Origin: Caldilineaceae bacterium | GTDB lineage: Bacteria; Chloroflexota; Anaerolineae; Caldilineales; Caldilineaceae | DNA length: 64,000 nt | Assembly (NCBI GenBank): GCA_026645575.1 | Contig: JAPKMW010000001.1 | Coordinates: 124,001-188,000, forward strand | Direction: 5' to 3' | Shown: one piece after another, positions 23,217-32,156 of the stretch | Position numbering within the stretch: position 1 is the stretch's first letter | How the letters are laid out: every line of letters begins with the position of its first letter | Translations under genes and position numbers: made by a program | Notes under the pieces: generated by a model | The model's input: the letters and a program-made list of their open reading frames with translations, nothing else | The model's database searches: none | What the model was told of the DNA's origin: nothing

Positions 23217-25322
23217 TCACTGCGTTGGCAGGTTGGCGGCTTGATCTTGTTCCATATAGAGCGCCGGCTGGGTGTAGGCCGCCGCCGGTCGGTTCTGATT
23301 AAAAAAGATGTCAAACCAGGCGATGAGATTGAGTAAACGCCAGAGGCCGGGTGTGGCAGCCAGCGCGGCATCCGGTTGCTCGCTGATCTGTTTGAGCATA
23401 CAAGGTTGCACATACGCGGCTACTTGTTCGGCCACGCCTTTGGCCTGCAAGCGTTGGCGAATATAGGCTGCGCCTTGGGTCAGCCAGCGGATCTCCGGCG
23501 TCGGAAAGCCGAGTTTGGTGCGTCGCCAACAGATCTCCGGCGGTAACAGATGGCTCATCGAACGGCGCAAGATCCATTTGCTCCAACCATTGTGAATGCG
23601 ATAGTTGAGCGGCAGCGCAAAGACCATATCAATCAACCGATAGTCCAGATAGGGTAGTCGACTTTCCAATGAAAAGGCCATCGAGATCCGATCTTCGTAG
23701 CGCAGCAATTTGGGCAAATTTGTGGAGGTCAGATCCCGATGCAAGACGCCAACCAGACCACTATCATCGACTTCCTGTGGGCGCCAGCGCCGCTCCCAAT
23801 TCCGTTCCATAAAGCCTGGTTGCAACTGCCACGCTTGCAGCCCAGAACCGCCGCCGCCAGGGATTGCCAGCGGTGGCCGAACGCGATTGACCAATTGTTG
23901 CACGCGCCAGGGCAGTCGATGAACGGCATCTTCCATCAACATATCCATGGCCGGCGCTCCGCCAATGCGGGAAATATCCAACATGGCGCGCATGGTGGGA
24001 AAGGCCCCGCGCTGCTGATAAAGCTGGTTGAGATAGGGTGGGTAATAGGCATAGTAGCCGGCAAAAATTTCGTCCCCCCCTTGCCCATCCAACAAGACCG
24101 TCACATGATTGCGTCGGGCCAGTCGCATCACATTCCACTGGGCATATTGGCTGGTCGAGTTGACCGGCTCATCAAGAAACCAGACAAAGGAGTCAAATTC
24201 CTGCCAGAGCGCAGCGCCATCTGGGTAGATCACATGTTCTTCGGCGCCGGTTTTTTCAATGATCAAGCGACTGTATCTGTGTTCATCAAGATCCGATTCG
24301 TGGTTGCGCGCCGTAAAGGTCTTCTGATGGGCGCCGACCAATGCCGGCGGAATCACCTTTTCTTCAAGCAACAGGTGGTTTGCCAACAGCGTCACTGTGG
24401 ACGAATCCAAACCGCCGCTTAAGGCCGTCCCTACCGGCACATCGCTGCGCAGGCGAATCCGCACTGCATCTTCGAGCAGCGCAGCAAATTCCTGATAAAT
24501 GCGCCGCTGTTCAACCGCCGACGGCTTTTCGATGCTGGGGTTGATCCGGATTTCCCACCAGGCTTCAGTACGTAGTTGTTTGTCGTTCATGTCCAGCAAC
24601 AGAAAATGACCGGGTTGCAAGGTGCTAATGCCCTGAAAAAAGGTATGCTCTGTATGATCCGAGACGCCAATGGTCAAATAGTCGAAAATCATTTGATCAT
24701 CCGGTTGGCGTTGCAGCGCTGGGTGTTGGATCAAACTCTTCAATTCAGAAGCAAAGATAAAGGTTTGTCCATCCCAATGATAGTAGAATGGTTTGATGCC
24801 AAAGCGATCACGCGCACAGAAAAGTCGTTTGCGATGGCTATCCCAGAGTGCAAAGGCGAACATGCCATTCAAGTGACGTAAACAATCGACCCCCCATTCG
24901 GCATAAGCTGCCAGCAAGACCTCGGTATCGCTGTCGCTGCGAAAGTGATGGCCGTGTGAGCAGAGTTCCTGCCGGATCTCGCGATAATTGAAAATCTCAC
25001 CATTGTAGGTCACCCACAGTTTGCCGTCTGCATAGGGCATAGGCATGTGACCGGCCGGCGATAGATCGAGAATCGCCAAGCGTCGGCTGGCGATAACCAG
25101 ATCATAGTGTTCGGTTGGCACATCGCGCAGATCAAGCATCGTCGGCGCCGCCGCACTCGCTTTGGCTGTCTCCTGTCCAAAGGCCGCCTGCCACTGCTGA
25201 TTTTGGCTATTGATAAACAAATAACCTTCATCATCCGGCCCACGATGGCGTTGCACCTGATTCATCGTGGCAATGGCTGCCAGCCTGCTTTTTTCGTCAT
25301 AGATACCGCTAATTCCACACAT
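23217..25322 (-). CDS. asnB: Asparagine synthase (glutamine-hydrolysing)-like amidotransferase
   Basis: A 701-residue two-domain protein. The N-terminal class II glutaminase has the catalytic Cys2 directly after Met (MCGISGIYD), RHRGPDDEGYLF, and VTYNGEIFNYREIRQEL. The synthetase half has the ATP PP-loop ALSGGLDSSTVTLL and later YEDRISMAFSLESRLPYLD. It is about 70 residues longer than typical AsnB, partly through an insert after residue 40 and a longer end. Inside glycan loci such proteins often amidate a uronic acid or peptide rather than make free asparagine; that reading is inference from the neighbours, and a housekeeping AsnB cannot be excluded. Confidence 0.88.
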   Translation of the reverse strand: MCGISGIYDEKSRLAAIATMNQVQRHRGPDDEGYLFINSQNQQWQAAFGQETAKASAAAPTMLDLRDVPTEHYDLVIASRRLAILDLSPAGHMPMPYADGKLWVTYNGEIFNYREIRQELCSHGHHFRSDSDTEVLLAAYAEWGVDCLRHLNGMFAFALWDSHRKRLFCARDRFGIKPFYYHWDGQTFIFASELKSLIQHPALQRQPDDQMIFDYLTIGVSDHTEHTFFQGISTLQPGHFLLLDMNDKQLRTEAWWEIRINPSIEKPSAVEQRRIYQEFAALLEDAVRIRLRSDVPVGTALSGGLDSSTVTLLANHLLLEEKVIPPALVGAHQKTFTARNHESDLDEHRYSRLIIEKTGAEEHVIYPDGAALWQEFDSFVWFLDEPVNSTSQYAQWNVMRLARRNHVTVLLDGQGGDEIFAGYYAYYPPYLNQLYQQRGAFPTMRAMLDISRIGGAPAMDMLMEDAVHRLPWRVQQLVNRVRPPLAIPGGGGSGLQAWQLQPGFMERNWERRWRPQEVDDSGLVGVLHRDLTSTNLPKLLRYEDRISMAFSLESRLPYLDYRLIDMVFALPLNYRIHNGWSKWILRRSMSHLLPPEICWRRTKLGFPTPEIRWLTQGAAYIRQRLQAKGVAEQVAAYVQPCMLKQISEQPDAALAATPGLWRLLNLIAWFDIFFNQNRPAAAYTQPALYMEQDQAANLPTQ

Positions 25323-25357
25323 TACATCCTCAGTTTGGTGCTAGTTAATTAATCTAC

Positions 25358-26794
25358 CTACCGTGCTGCTAAGGTAAGTGCGAACTTCCGCAAGGCTGGG
25401 AACGGTGAAAGGCAAGAACGCACCAAGGTAGCCCAGGCGCCGCGGTTACGCAAATAGCCTGGGTCTTTGAGAAAGGCTTGGAAAATACTTTGCCGCGCAT
25501 GGCGATAGGCGCCGGTTTTAACCTGGTTGAGGGCCTGGTTGAGCCAGTAGCAACCTTCCAGCCAGCGAATCTCCGCCGGTGACGCCACCACGCGCATGGC
25601 GCGGGTTACATCACGAATCACCCGTTGCGCGCCATCAAAGCCCCTTTCCATGCTGTAATTCATCAGTTGATCGACAAGCAACCGCAAGAGCGCCGGCTGC
25701 ACCCGCATCTCCTGGGCTGCGGCGCGCATCAGATGCATCTGCCCTTGCGCTGTGCGGCCCCAAAGACACTCGCGCAAGCCGGCGCGCAAATCGGCCTGCC
25801 CAATGGTCCAGGTTGTCGCTTGCGTAACCCAGTTCCATTCTGTTGGCAACTGATCCATCACGCGCCGAATCGCCAGTGCATGATCGCCGCCGTCTTGAAT
25901 ACTGCGGTCAATCAAGAACTCTAGAAATGACGCCCCATTATCAGCCATGAGCGCCGGATTAAGCATCACTGCTTTGCACAATGCCGTCTGTGCGTGTTGG
26001 GTCAAGCCGGCAATAAAGCCTTCATACGACCAGACCAAATAGGTGTTAGCAAAGGCTTGATTGCGCAAGGCCAAAATTTCCGGCGGACAGGCTGGGTCGC
26101 TAAAGAGGGTATGTAACGCCCGTTCGGCTGCGCTCAACCGGGCCGGCACATTGCGAATCACGCGGTTTGGGTAGTAGCGTCGGTAGTTTAAGGGCTGATC
26201 GATGCCGACAAAGCGACAACCCGCCAGCCCCAGCCGGCAATTAATATCCAGATCCTCGCTCATGGCGACATAACTCTCATCGAAAAGATTGACCCGAAAG
26301 GCCCACTCACGTCGGATCACCATGTCGCTGGGGGCAAAGGGAAAGCCGCAGACCATATCCGCAAAAGTGGCCGTGATGACTGGCCGCCAGAGAGTCAGGA
26401 TCTCGCCGGCCTGGTTAATCTCATAGCGCGCATTGTAGCTGACGCCAATGGTCGGGTCGGCGTCGAGGAGGGCAACGTGCGCCGCCAACTTGTCCAGATG
26501 AAAGAGATCGTCAGCGTCGAGCAACATAAAGATTTCACCCTTGGCAGCACGCAGACCCGTGTTACGCGCTGCCGGCAACCCCCGGTTCTGCTCATGAACG
26601 ATCAGGCGAATGCGCGGGTCGTTGTATTGGGCAACAATGGCGTTGGTCTGATCCGGCGAAGCATCGTTGACGACAATCAACTCCCAGTCCGTATAGCGCT
26701 GATGCAACACGCTTTCAATGGCAGCGCCCAGATACTCAGCCTGATTATAGGCGGGAATAATGACACTGACTTTGGGTTGCGGTGTAGTAGACAT
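25358..26794 (-). CDS. GT2 glycosyltransferase with C-terminal helical region
   Basis: A 478-residue protein. The GT-A domain (about residues 8-230) has VSVIIPAYNQAEYLGAAI, ELIVVNDASPDQT, the metal site LLDADDLFHLD, and AMSEDLDINCRLGLAGCRFV. A helical tail of about 240 residues follows, with repeated short amphipathic helices (AQTALCKAVMLNP, HARQSIFQAFLKDP) like TPR-type repeats. It shares this architecture with 19535-20794 and is probably a paralogue. It ends 35 bp before the amidotransferase and starts 5 bp after the stop of the membrane protein upstream. Confidence 0.88.
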   Translation of the reverse strand: MSTTPQPKVSVIIPAYNQAEYLGAAIESVLHQRYTDWELIVVNDASPDQTNAIVAQYNDPRIRLIVHEQNRGLPAARNTGLRAAKGEIFMLLDADDLFHLDKLAAHVALLDADPTIGVSYNARYEINQAGEILTLWRPVITATFADMVCGFPFAPSDMVIRREWAFRVNLFDESYVAMSEDLDINCRLGLAGCRFVGIDQPLNYRRYYPNRVIRNVPARLSAAERALHTLFSDPACPPEILALRNQAFANTYLVWSYEGFIAGLTQHAQTALCKAVMLNPALMADNGASFLEFLIDRSIQDGGDHALAIRRVMDQLPTEWNWVTQATTWTIGQADLRAGLRECLWGRTAQGQMHLMRAAAQEMRVQPALLRLLVDQLMNYSMERGFDGAQRVIRDVTRAMRVVASPAEIRWLEGCYWLNQALNQVKTGAYRHARQSIFQAFLKDPGYLRNRGAWATLVRSCLSPFPALRKFALTLAAR

Positions 26795-26799
26795 AGGCT

Positions 26800-28317
26800 T
26801 TATAGCTCACGCATGGTTGATGAATAAGCGACCGCTGGTTTGCCGTCAAAGTGCAACGGATAGTTACCGGCCAGCGACCAAGGGGCAACCGCCACCGGCG
26901 GCAGCGTTGAAATCAAGAGCAATAACCCCGCCAGCCGGTGATAGCTCAGCGGGAAAATGTCAAAGGTTGGCAGGACAAAGATGAGAAAGGCGCTGAGGGC
27001 CACCAGCCACAGGCGTTCCCTTTTCGTCTGGCTTGCCAGCGCCCAGATCACCAGTGGCAAGGCCAGCAGATAGTGATGCTCCCAAACCACTGGCGAGATC
27101 AACAGGCCAAGCGCAATGGCGTCCATACTGTGGCCCAGATCGATCAGGGGACGCTGTGCTGCTGTCGGCGCGTCGACTCGCCCGGATAAGTCCACGGCCC
27201 GCCGTTCCCGTTGGAAAAAGCGCCAGAGATAAGCCAACCCACATAGACCAATGATGACCAGGACAATCCGCCCGACAAGCCCTTCGTTCACGTTGTACGA
27301 CCTATCGCCCGCCAGCCATTGCAGATGGCCGCTGGTGTTGTAGACCAGGCTATGCAGACTGTTATCCCGAAAGAAGGTGCCTTGGGGAAACGAATCGGCA
27401 AAGGCCAAGAAGGCTTGCCAAAGCTGCCAATCGCGGCCGCCATTAGTTTGCAACAAAACCAGCCCAACCATACCGACGCCGGTTGCCACCAGGGCGCGCC
27501 ACTGGCGCGTTAGTGTCCACGGCGCCAAGAGAATGAGCGGGTAGAGCTTAATGTGACCGCCCAACGCCACAGCCAACCCACTCAGCATAGGGGCGCGGGG
27601 CAGCCATAGTAGCGCCAGCAGGATCAGATTGAGTACCCAAAGATTCACTTGATTGTGTTTCAAGGTTGCCAACAGTGGGTTGTTGAACAAAAACAAACTG
27701 GCAACTAATACCCCGGCGCGCTGTGCTTCCAGCCCCAACCGGCGGGCCAACCCGTAGCAGAGCGCAAAGGCCACTATCAACTGAAAAAATTGCATAGCCT
27801 CGTACAGATAAAAGACCAGATCCCACAGTTGATCCACCTGTGCGGCCCCGTCGGCCAGCATGAGTGTCGCACCATAAGCGCCGGCTTGATAGAGCCAGGC
27901 CAACGCTTGCGCCGGTGTGGGGAAGTAGATGTAGCAATCACCGTAGGGGTTCAGTCCCTGAACAATGGCCTGTGCGGCCTGTTCATAACAGGCATAATCC
28001 CAGGAGCGCGCCGCATGTTGGCGCAGCACCGCCAGGTAATGAAAGAAGACCAGCAGCGCCAACAGGAGCGGCAGTTGCCTTTGCCAACCATCGCGCGCCC
28101 GGTACAGCGTATAGACGCCAACCGCGGTTAAGCTGATAGCGGCGCAAAAGACAAAGAGTTGGAGCAACGGAATCGGGTGATAGACGGCATCCATCAGACG
28201 GATAAAGGGAAAATGGAGCCGCGTCAAACCAATCGGCGCCAGCAAGGTCGCCAGGGCCAGGCTGCTATAAATAAGGAGGGCGCGACGGTTGCCCAGCGCT
28301 GCTTCAATTGGTGGCAT
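26800..28317 (-). CDS. GT87/DUF2029-like membrane glycosyltransferase
   Basis: A 505-residue integral membrane protein with about eleven helices. The first large loop has RSWDYACYEQAAQAIVQGLNPYG, and later GGHIKLYPLILLAPWTL, both typical of the DUF2029/GT87 family, whose actinobacterial members are polyprenyl-phosphate-mannose-dependent alpha-mannosyltransferases. I take the ATG at 28317, preceded by GGAG; ATG 28341 or TTG 28350 would lengthen it by up to 11 residues. With the chosen start it overlaps the upstream gene by 14 bp. The donor may come from the GT2 at 43119-44384. Confidence 0.8.
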   Translation of the reverse strand: MPPIEAALGNRRALLIYSSLALATLLAPIGLTRLHFPFIRLMDAVYHPIPLLQLFVFCAAISLTAVGVYTLYRARDGWQRQLPLLLALLVFFHYLAVLRQHAARSWDYACYEQAAQAIVQGLNPYGDCYIYFPTPAQALAWLYQAGAYGATLMLADGAAQVDQLWDLVFYLYEAMQFFQLIVAFALCYGLARRLGLEAQRAGVLVASLFLFNNPLLATLKHNQVNLWVLNLILLALLWLPRAPMLSGLAVALGGHIKLYPLILLAPWTLTRQWRALVATGVGMVGLVLLQTNGGRDWQLWQAFLAFADSFPQGTFFRDNSLHSLVYNTSGHLQWLAGDRSYNVNEGLVGRIVLVIIGLCGLAYLWRFFQRERRAVDLSGRVDAPTAAQRPLIDLGHSMDAIALGLLISPVVWEHHYLLALPLVIWALASQTKRERLWLVALSAFLIFVLPTFDIFPLSYHRLAGLLLLISTLPPVAVAPWSLAGNYPLHFDGKPAVAYSSTMREL

Positions 28318-30304
28318 GTTGTGTGGCTCCGTCAAGCGCATTGGGTTCAAGCAACCAGACTACTTGGGTTTCATCGGCGAACAATTGCGTGCCGATGCCT
28401 TCGGTGTATAGCCATTGATAGAGCGGAATGTCAGGGGTAAAATGGATGGCGACCGGGCGCTGCAACGTCAACAACGTCGCCAATGCCGCCCGCATTTCGG
28501 TTACGGATGTTGTTGTATAGAGCGTTTGCACAAGGGTCAGGCGATCTTCATAAAGCTGTGACGGATAGCCGCGCCAGGTCAATAGATTGAAGCGGTTATC
28601 GACGCTATAGCCGGTCGTTGCTGTGCCATCGACGTCACTTGGAGCATAGAGCGAACGCCCGGCAAACGCGCTAATGTGGATCGCACTCTTGTTGACCACC
28701 AGAATAGTATCTTCTGGTGTCAATATACGGACAGCGTTCGTCCAATCGGCATTGGCGTCTGTCGGCTCAAGTCCCACCCAAAAGCGATCTTCGCGTAAGG
28801 CCGGCGCATAAAGCAGATTCTCTGGAATTTGCGCGCCAACTCGCAACATCAAGGTCTGGTGAAGGATAAACAAGCCAATCACCGTGGTAAAGGTCAGCCC
28901 CCATTGCACAGCGGGGCGCCGGTACAACACCCAGTCGATCCCATCAGCGGCCAGCGGGGCCAACACAATGGTGGCGGCCAACATATACTTGTATTCCAGC
29001 TTGTCCAGATCGGCCACCACATAGAGCGCCATTGTCCCCAGCCCAGCGGCTGCCAGGAGCAACACTGGGGCGTTCCGCTTGATCAGTGCGCCCCCTAGGG
29101 GTAAGAGCGCCGGCGCAAAGAGCAAGAGCGCACTGACCAGATGATAAAGCTTGGGCTGCATTGCTTCGATGGTTGACAGATGAATGGCGCTAGTACTGCG
29201 GTCTTGTGTTATTAGCGCCAGGAAGGCAAAGGCGAGAAAGACGCTGGCGCCCACCCCGGCGGCGATCCATGACAATGTATGCCAAGGGTAGATCGCCGTC
29301 TTCGGATCAAGCCGGGTCACTAATAGCAGCCAGAGGGCGCCGGCCAGTAGACAACCCACCGGCAACAGAATTGGGTAGATTAACCCCAGTCCCGTCAGGA
29401 CAATGGCAAGGGGCGCAGCCAATTGGCGGACCGGCTGCTGCACCGCCACCACACTGAGCAAGGCAACGCCCAACAAGAGGGCAAAGGCAAAGGGCATTGT
29501 CTCAAACCCTACATATTTGCTCAAGAGCGGTGTATAACGAATATCGCCTAGGTATTCGCTGCGCCAATGCCAATCCCCTTCCAGCGTCCAGGCCAAGGCG
29601 CCCAGCACATTGGTCCCTAAACAGGTCAAACCCACGCTCATAAGCGCCGCCGGTCGTCCCAGTCGGAAGCCGCTGACCGCAACTGCATAGGCCAGCAGAA
29701 ACGTAAAGAACAGCCAGATCAGATTGCTGACGGCATAGATAATCGTCGGCGGCAGATTGCTGCTCCACCCTAATACACTCCAATAAGCGTGACCCACCCA
29801 GCCATAGGCCAGGGTCAACCCGGCCAGTTCCGGCTCTTCGGGTAAAAGCGTATTGCGGGTTAGGGCATAAGTAATATCCGTATGCCAGAGCGCGTGCCAG
29901 GCAAAGGGGCGCAAATTTTGCACCAGTTGCCAGGGGATCAAGAGGTAGAGCGCTAGGATGCCGAAGCATAAGCCGCCGCCAATCAGCGCGCCTTTGCGGC
30001 TGCCTTTACTGTTGTTTTGTTCTTGATCAACCGCACGCCCAATCAAAACCAACACCGGCAAATTACCGATCAAGAGCAGGGTGGGAATAAAGGCAAAAGG
30101 GATGCTGACGGCTTTCATCGCCACCATCTGAGCTGCCAAGATCACCGGTGAGAGCGCACCACTGAGCGCCAACCGCGCCGGCCACCGCAACGCATCGAGC
30201 CGAAAACCATAGGCCACCCATGCCCCCGGCAAAAGCGTAAAAATGATGAACATGGGAACTGCCAATAGTTGCGTTGCGATGCCCTGCATTGCCATACTCT
30301 GCAT
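28304..30304 (-). CDS. Large multi-pass membrane protein, possibly GT-C glycosyltransferase
   Basis: A 666-residue protein with roughly fifteen hydrophobic segments and a soluble C-terminal part of about 160 residues (from PENLLYAPALREDRFW). After the fourth helix there is WHTDITYALTRNTLLPEEPE, an acidic external loop that could be a GT-C catalytic loop, but I cannot assign a family with certainty. The open frame continues 120 bp upstream of 30304; that part is only a translated inverted-repeat element (30323-30463), and the ATG at 30304 has AAGGAG upstream, so I use it. It overlaps the GT87-like gene and probably works with it in the same membrane step. Confidence 0.7.
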   Translation of the reverse strand: MQSMAMQGIATQLLAVPMFIIFTLLPGAWVAYGFRLDALRWPARLALSGALSPVILAAQMVAMKAVSIPFAFIPTLLLIGNLPVLVLIGRAVDQEQNNSKGSRKGALIGGGLCFGILALYLLIPWQLVQNLRPFAWHALWHTDITYALTRNTLLPEEPELAGLTLAYGWVGHAYWSVLGWSSNLPPTIIYAVSNLIWLFFTFLLAYAVAVSGFRLGRPAALMSVGLTCLGTNVLGALAWTLEGDWHWRSEYLGDIRYTPLLSKYVGFETMPFAFALLLGVALLSVVAVQQPVRQLAAPLAIVLTGLGLIYPILLPVGCLLAGALWLLLVTRLDPKTAIYPWHTLSWIAAGVGASVFLAFAFLALITQDRSTSAIHLSTIEAMQPKLYHLVSALLLFAPALLPLGGALIKRNAPVLLLAAAGLGTMALYVVADLDKLEYKYMLAATIVLAPLAADGIDWVLYRRPAVQWGLTFTTVIGLFILHQTLMLRVGAQIPENLLYAPALREDRFWVGLEPTDANADWTNAVRILTPEDTILVVNKSAIHISAFAGRSLYAPSDVDGTATTGYSVDNRFNLLTWRGYPSQLYEDRLTLVQTLYTTTSVTEMRAALATLLTLQRPVAIHFTPDIPLYQWLYTEGIGTQLFADETQVVWLLEPNALDGATQHATN

Positions 30305-30322
30305 GAATCTCTCAAACTCCTT

Positions 30323-30463
30323 AGGGTCCACAAAAATACAACTTGGGATACTGCTCTTTGCGAGTCCGTGACTCGCAACTGGCTTGGGTGAGTCCGTGAC
30401 TCGCAACTGGCTTGGGCGAGTCACGGACTCGCAAAGAGCAAAACTGATTCTTTTATGGACCCT
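30323..30463. repeat. 141-bp inverted-repeat element with internal direct repeats
   Basis: Outer arms AGGGTCCACAAAA (30323-30335) and TTTTATGGACCCT (30451-30463) pair at 12 of 13 positions. Inner arms of 20 bp (30352-30371 and 30421-30440) pair perfectly and read TGCTCTTTGCGAGTCCGTGA on the left. Between them GAGTCCGTGACTCGCAACTG plus GCTTGGG occurs twice in tandem. Its left edge abuts the Shine-Dalgarno box of the gene at 30304. Confidence 0.7.
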
Positions 30464-30725
30464 TACTCTGTTGCTTTCTTACTCTACCGACTTTTGTCGC
30501 ATTTGGGTGTTACAATTCCCTGTCAAACGTTGGGGAGGAGGGTGGCAAGTAGCAGGTGGCAAGTAGCAGGTTGAGTCGCACTATAGATGATTTTGATCCA
30601 GCTATGGACGTTCTGAAAAAAGCGTGCCCGATGAATTTTCAACCAAATCCGGTAAGCGTAGGGACAATCCCTGGCGGCTGTCCATTGACATGGAGCTAAG
30701 GCTTCTCAGGGAAACTCGGCGATTC

Positions 30726-30788
30726 GTCTGTCACCATGAAAAGGTCTCTCGGTCATAATACCCAAGAGACCTTTTCATGGTGACAGAC
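30726..30788. repeat. 24-bp perfect inverted repeat
   Basis: Arms 30726-30749 and 30765-30788 are perfect reverse complements (left arm begins GTCTGTCACCATGAAAAGG) around a 15-nt loop. Weaker pairing continues outward for about 40 bp (GAGCTAAGGCTTCTC on the left against GGGAAAACGCTTAGCTTC on the right), so the whole structure spans about 30700-30825. Confidence 0.7.
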
Positions 30789-30830
30789 TACGCTTCCCAC
30801 GCCTGGGAAAACGCTTAGCTTCATACCTAT

Positions 30831-30889
30831 GGGGCAATCCCTTGCATCTGCCCAGGCAGGACAGATGCAAGGGATTGCCCCTACAGGCG
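30831..30889. repeat. 20-bp perfect inverted repeat with shared tail
   Basis: Arms GGGGCAATCCCTTGCATCTG (30831-30850) and its complement at 30862-30881 surround an 11-nt loop. The right arm plus tail GATTGCCCCTACAGGC also occurs at 20870-20885. It lies just downstream of the Wzt-like gene (stop at 30915) and may end that transcript. Confidence 0.65.
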
Positions 30890-30914
30890 AAACATTCTTT
30901 GAACACCTATCGTC

Positions 30915-32135
30915 TCAAACAGGGATTTTTTGAAAGGCGATGGTAGCGTTGAGATCGATCAGCCCCTGGGCGCCGGCGCTCGCTTGCACCCAAAAGCTCA
31001 TGGCCCGTTCCAGGCGGTCGTAGTAGTGGCTAAAATCATTGGCGATTACATCGACGCCCAGCTCAAATTCGCCTTCCAAGAGAGGTAATTCCAGATCATA
31101 GGCGACTCGGCAGCGCTCGCCGGCGCGGAAATTGGGGGTTTCCATCTGGCGCCAACGGGTGGTCGTGTCGTAGACAATGCGGCCATCAACCGTGCGGATG
31201 GTAAAGGAGAAGATCGGCTGCTGGACATCTTTATGGAAACAGACATCAACCGCCACCCGCACCCGTTCGCCAGAGCGGACGACGGTGATCGGCTCATTCG
31301 CTTGGTTATAAAGCGTCACCAGGCCGATTTCAGCATCAAAGGTCATCACCCGTTCGGCCAGCCCACCTTCTTGCGGCGCCTCCGCTTGACTTGAGCGCGC
31401 CGCTTGTCGCACCGCATCCGAATAGGCGATCACAGCCGCGCCAGCGCTGCCCTGGAAGATATTCTTACCGCGATACATCACCAAGCCGCGATCACAGACG
31501 CGGCGCACTGCCTCCATGTTGTGGGAAACAAAGATCAAGGCCGTGCCCCGCTCCCGCCGCAAGCTTTCCATGTGAGCGTAACACTTTTGTTGGAAGGCAT
31601 AGTCACCCACGGCCAGCACTTCATCAACCAAAAGTACATCCGGGTCAACATGGGCAGCAATCGAAAAGCCCAAACGGGCATACATGCCGGAAGAGTAGCG
31701 CTTCACCGGCGTATCTAGAAAGGCGCTAATGCCCGCAAAGTCCACAATCTGATCATAGCGCCGCTGGATCTCCGCCTTTTGCATCCCCAAGATCGTGCCG
31801 TTAAGAAAGATATTCTCCCGTCCGGTGAGATCCGGGTGAAAGCCGGCGCCTAGTTCGATCAACGCAGAGAAACGCCCATTGATCGCAATGTTGCCTTCGG
31901 TCGGATGGGTCACGCCGGCCAGCAACTTGAGAATGGTCGTTTTGCCGGCGCCATTCGGTCCGATCACTCCCAGCGCTTCCCCTGGTTCCAGGGTAAAGCT
32001 CACCTGATCAACGGCTGTATGATACCCATCATTGGCTTGCCCATTGCCGCTTTGTAGCGCTTCCCGCAGGCTGGGCAGCCACTGGCCGATCCGGTAACGC
32101 TTGGTAATCTGACTAAAAGTAATCGAAGGCGCCAT
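30915..32135 (-). CDS. wzt: ABC transporter ATP-binding protein for polysaccharide export (Wzt type, with C-terminal glycan-binding domain)
   Basis: A 406-residue ATPase. The ABC domain (about residues 1-245) has Walker A GPNGAGKTTILKLLAG, the signature YSSGMYARLGFSIA and Walker B VLLVDEVLAVGD, with the H-loop in FVSHNMEAV. The last 150 residues (from VTLYNQANEPITVV) form a beta-rich Wzt_C-type domain, which in E. coli O8/O9a reads the finished chain's terminal cap. It works with the permease immediately upstream to move lipid-linked glycan across the membrane. The C-terminal domain suggests that chain length is set by a terminal modification, for example by one of the two methyltransferases; this is inference. 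Confidence 0.93.
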   Translation of the reverse strand: MAPSITFSQITKRYRIGQWLPSLREALQSGNGQANDGYHTAVDQVSFTLEPGEALGVIGPNGAGKTTILKLLAGVTHPTEGNIAINGRFSALIELGAGFHPDLTGRENIFLNGTILGMQKAEIQRRYDQIVDFAGISAFLDTPVKRYSSGMYARLGFSIAAHVDPDVLLVDEVLAVGDYAFQQKCYAHMESLRRERGTALIFVSHNMEAVRRVCDRGLVMYRGKNIFQGSAGAAVIAYSDAVRQAARSSQAEAPQEGGLAERVMTFDAEIGLVTLYNQANEPITVVRSGERVRVAVDVCFHKDVQQPIFSFTIRTVDGRIVYDTTTRWRQMETPNFRAGERCRVAYDLELPLLEGEFELGVDVIANDFSHYYDRLERAMSFWVQASAGAQGLIDLNATIAFQKIPV

Positions 32136-32156
32136 AAGCTCTCTTACACCACTCTG

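Larger units (their letters stand above)
30305..30914. other. 610-bp non-coding region dense in palindromes
   Basis: No gene is seen. The gap contains three separate palindromic elements (30323-30463, 30726-30788, 30831-30889), a 14-bp direct repeat GTGGCAAGTAGCAG around 30541-30570, and GGTGTTACAATT at 30507-30516 shared with 5493-5504. It separates the exporter/modification part of the locus from the glycosyltransferase part. Any promoter for the gene at 30304 should lie in the right half of this gap, but I could not choose one. Confidence 0.55.

Noticed and set aside
30305..30424. N-terminal extension of the membrane protein ending at 28304, up to 30424
   Set aside because: The 40 extra residues are only the translation of an inverted-repeat element. 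The ATG at 30304 has a proper AAGGAG box.
30915..32135. Teichoic-acid exporter TagH as identity of the ABC ATPase
   Set aside because: The C-terminal beta-rich domain is of Wzt_C type and no teichoic-acid synthesis genes are nearby.
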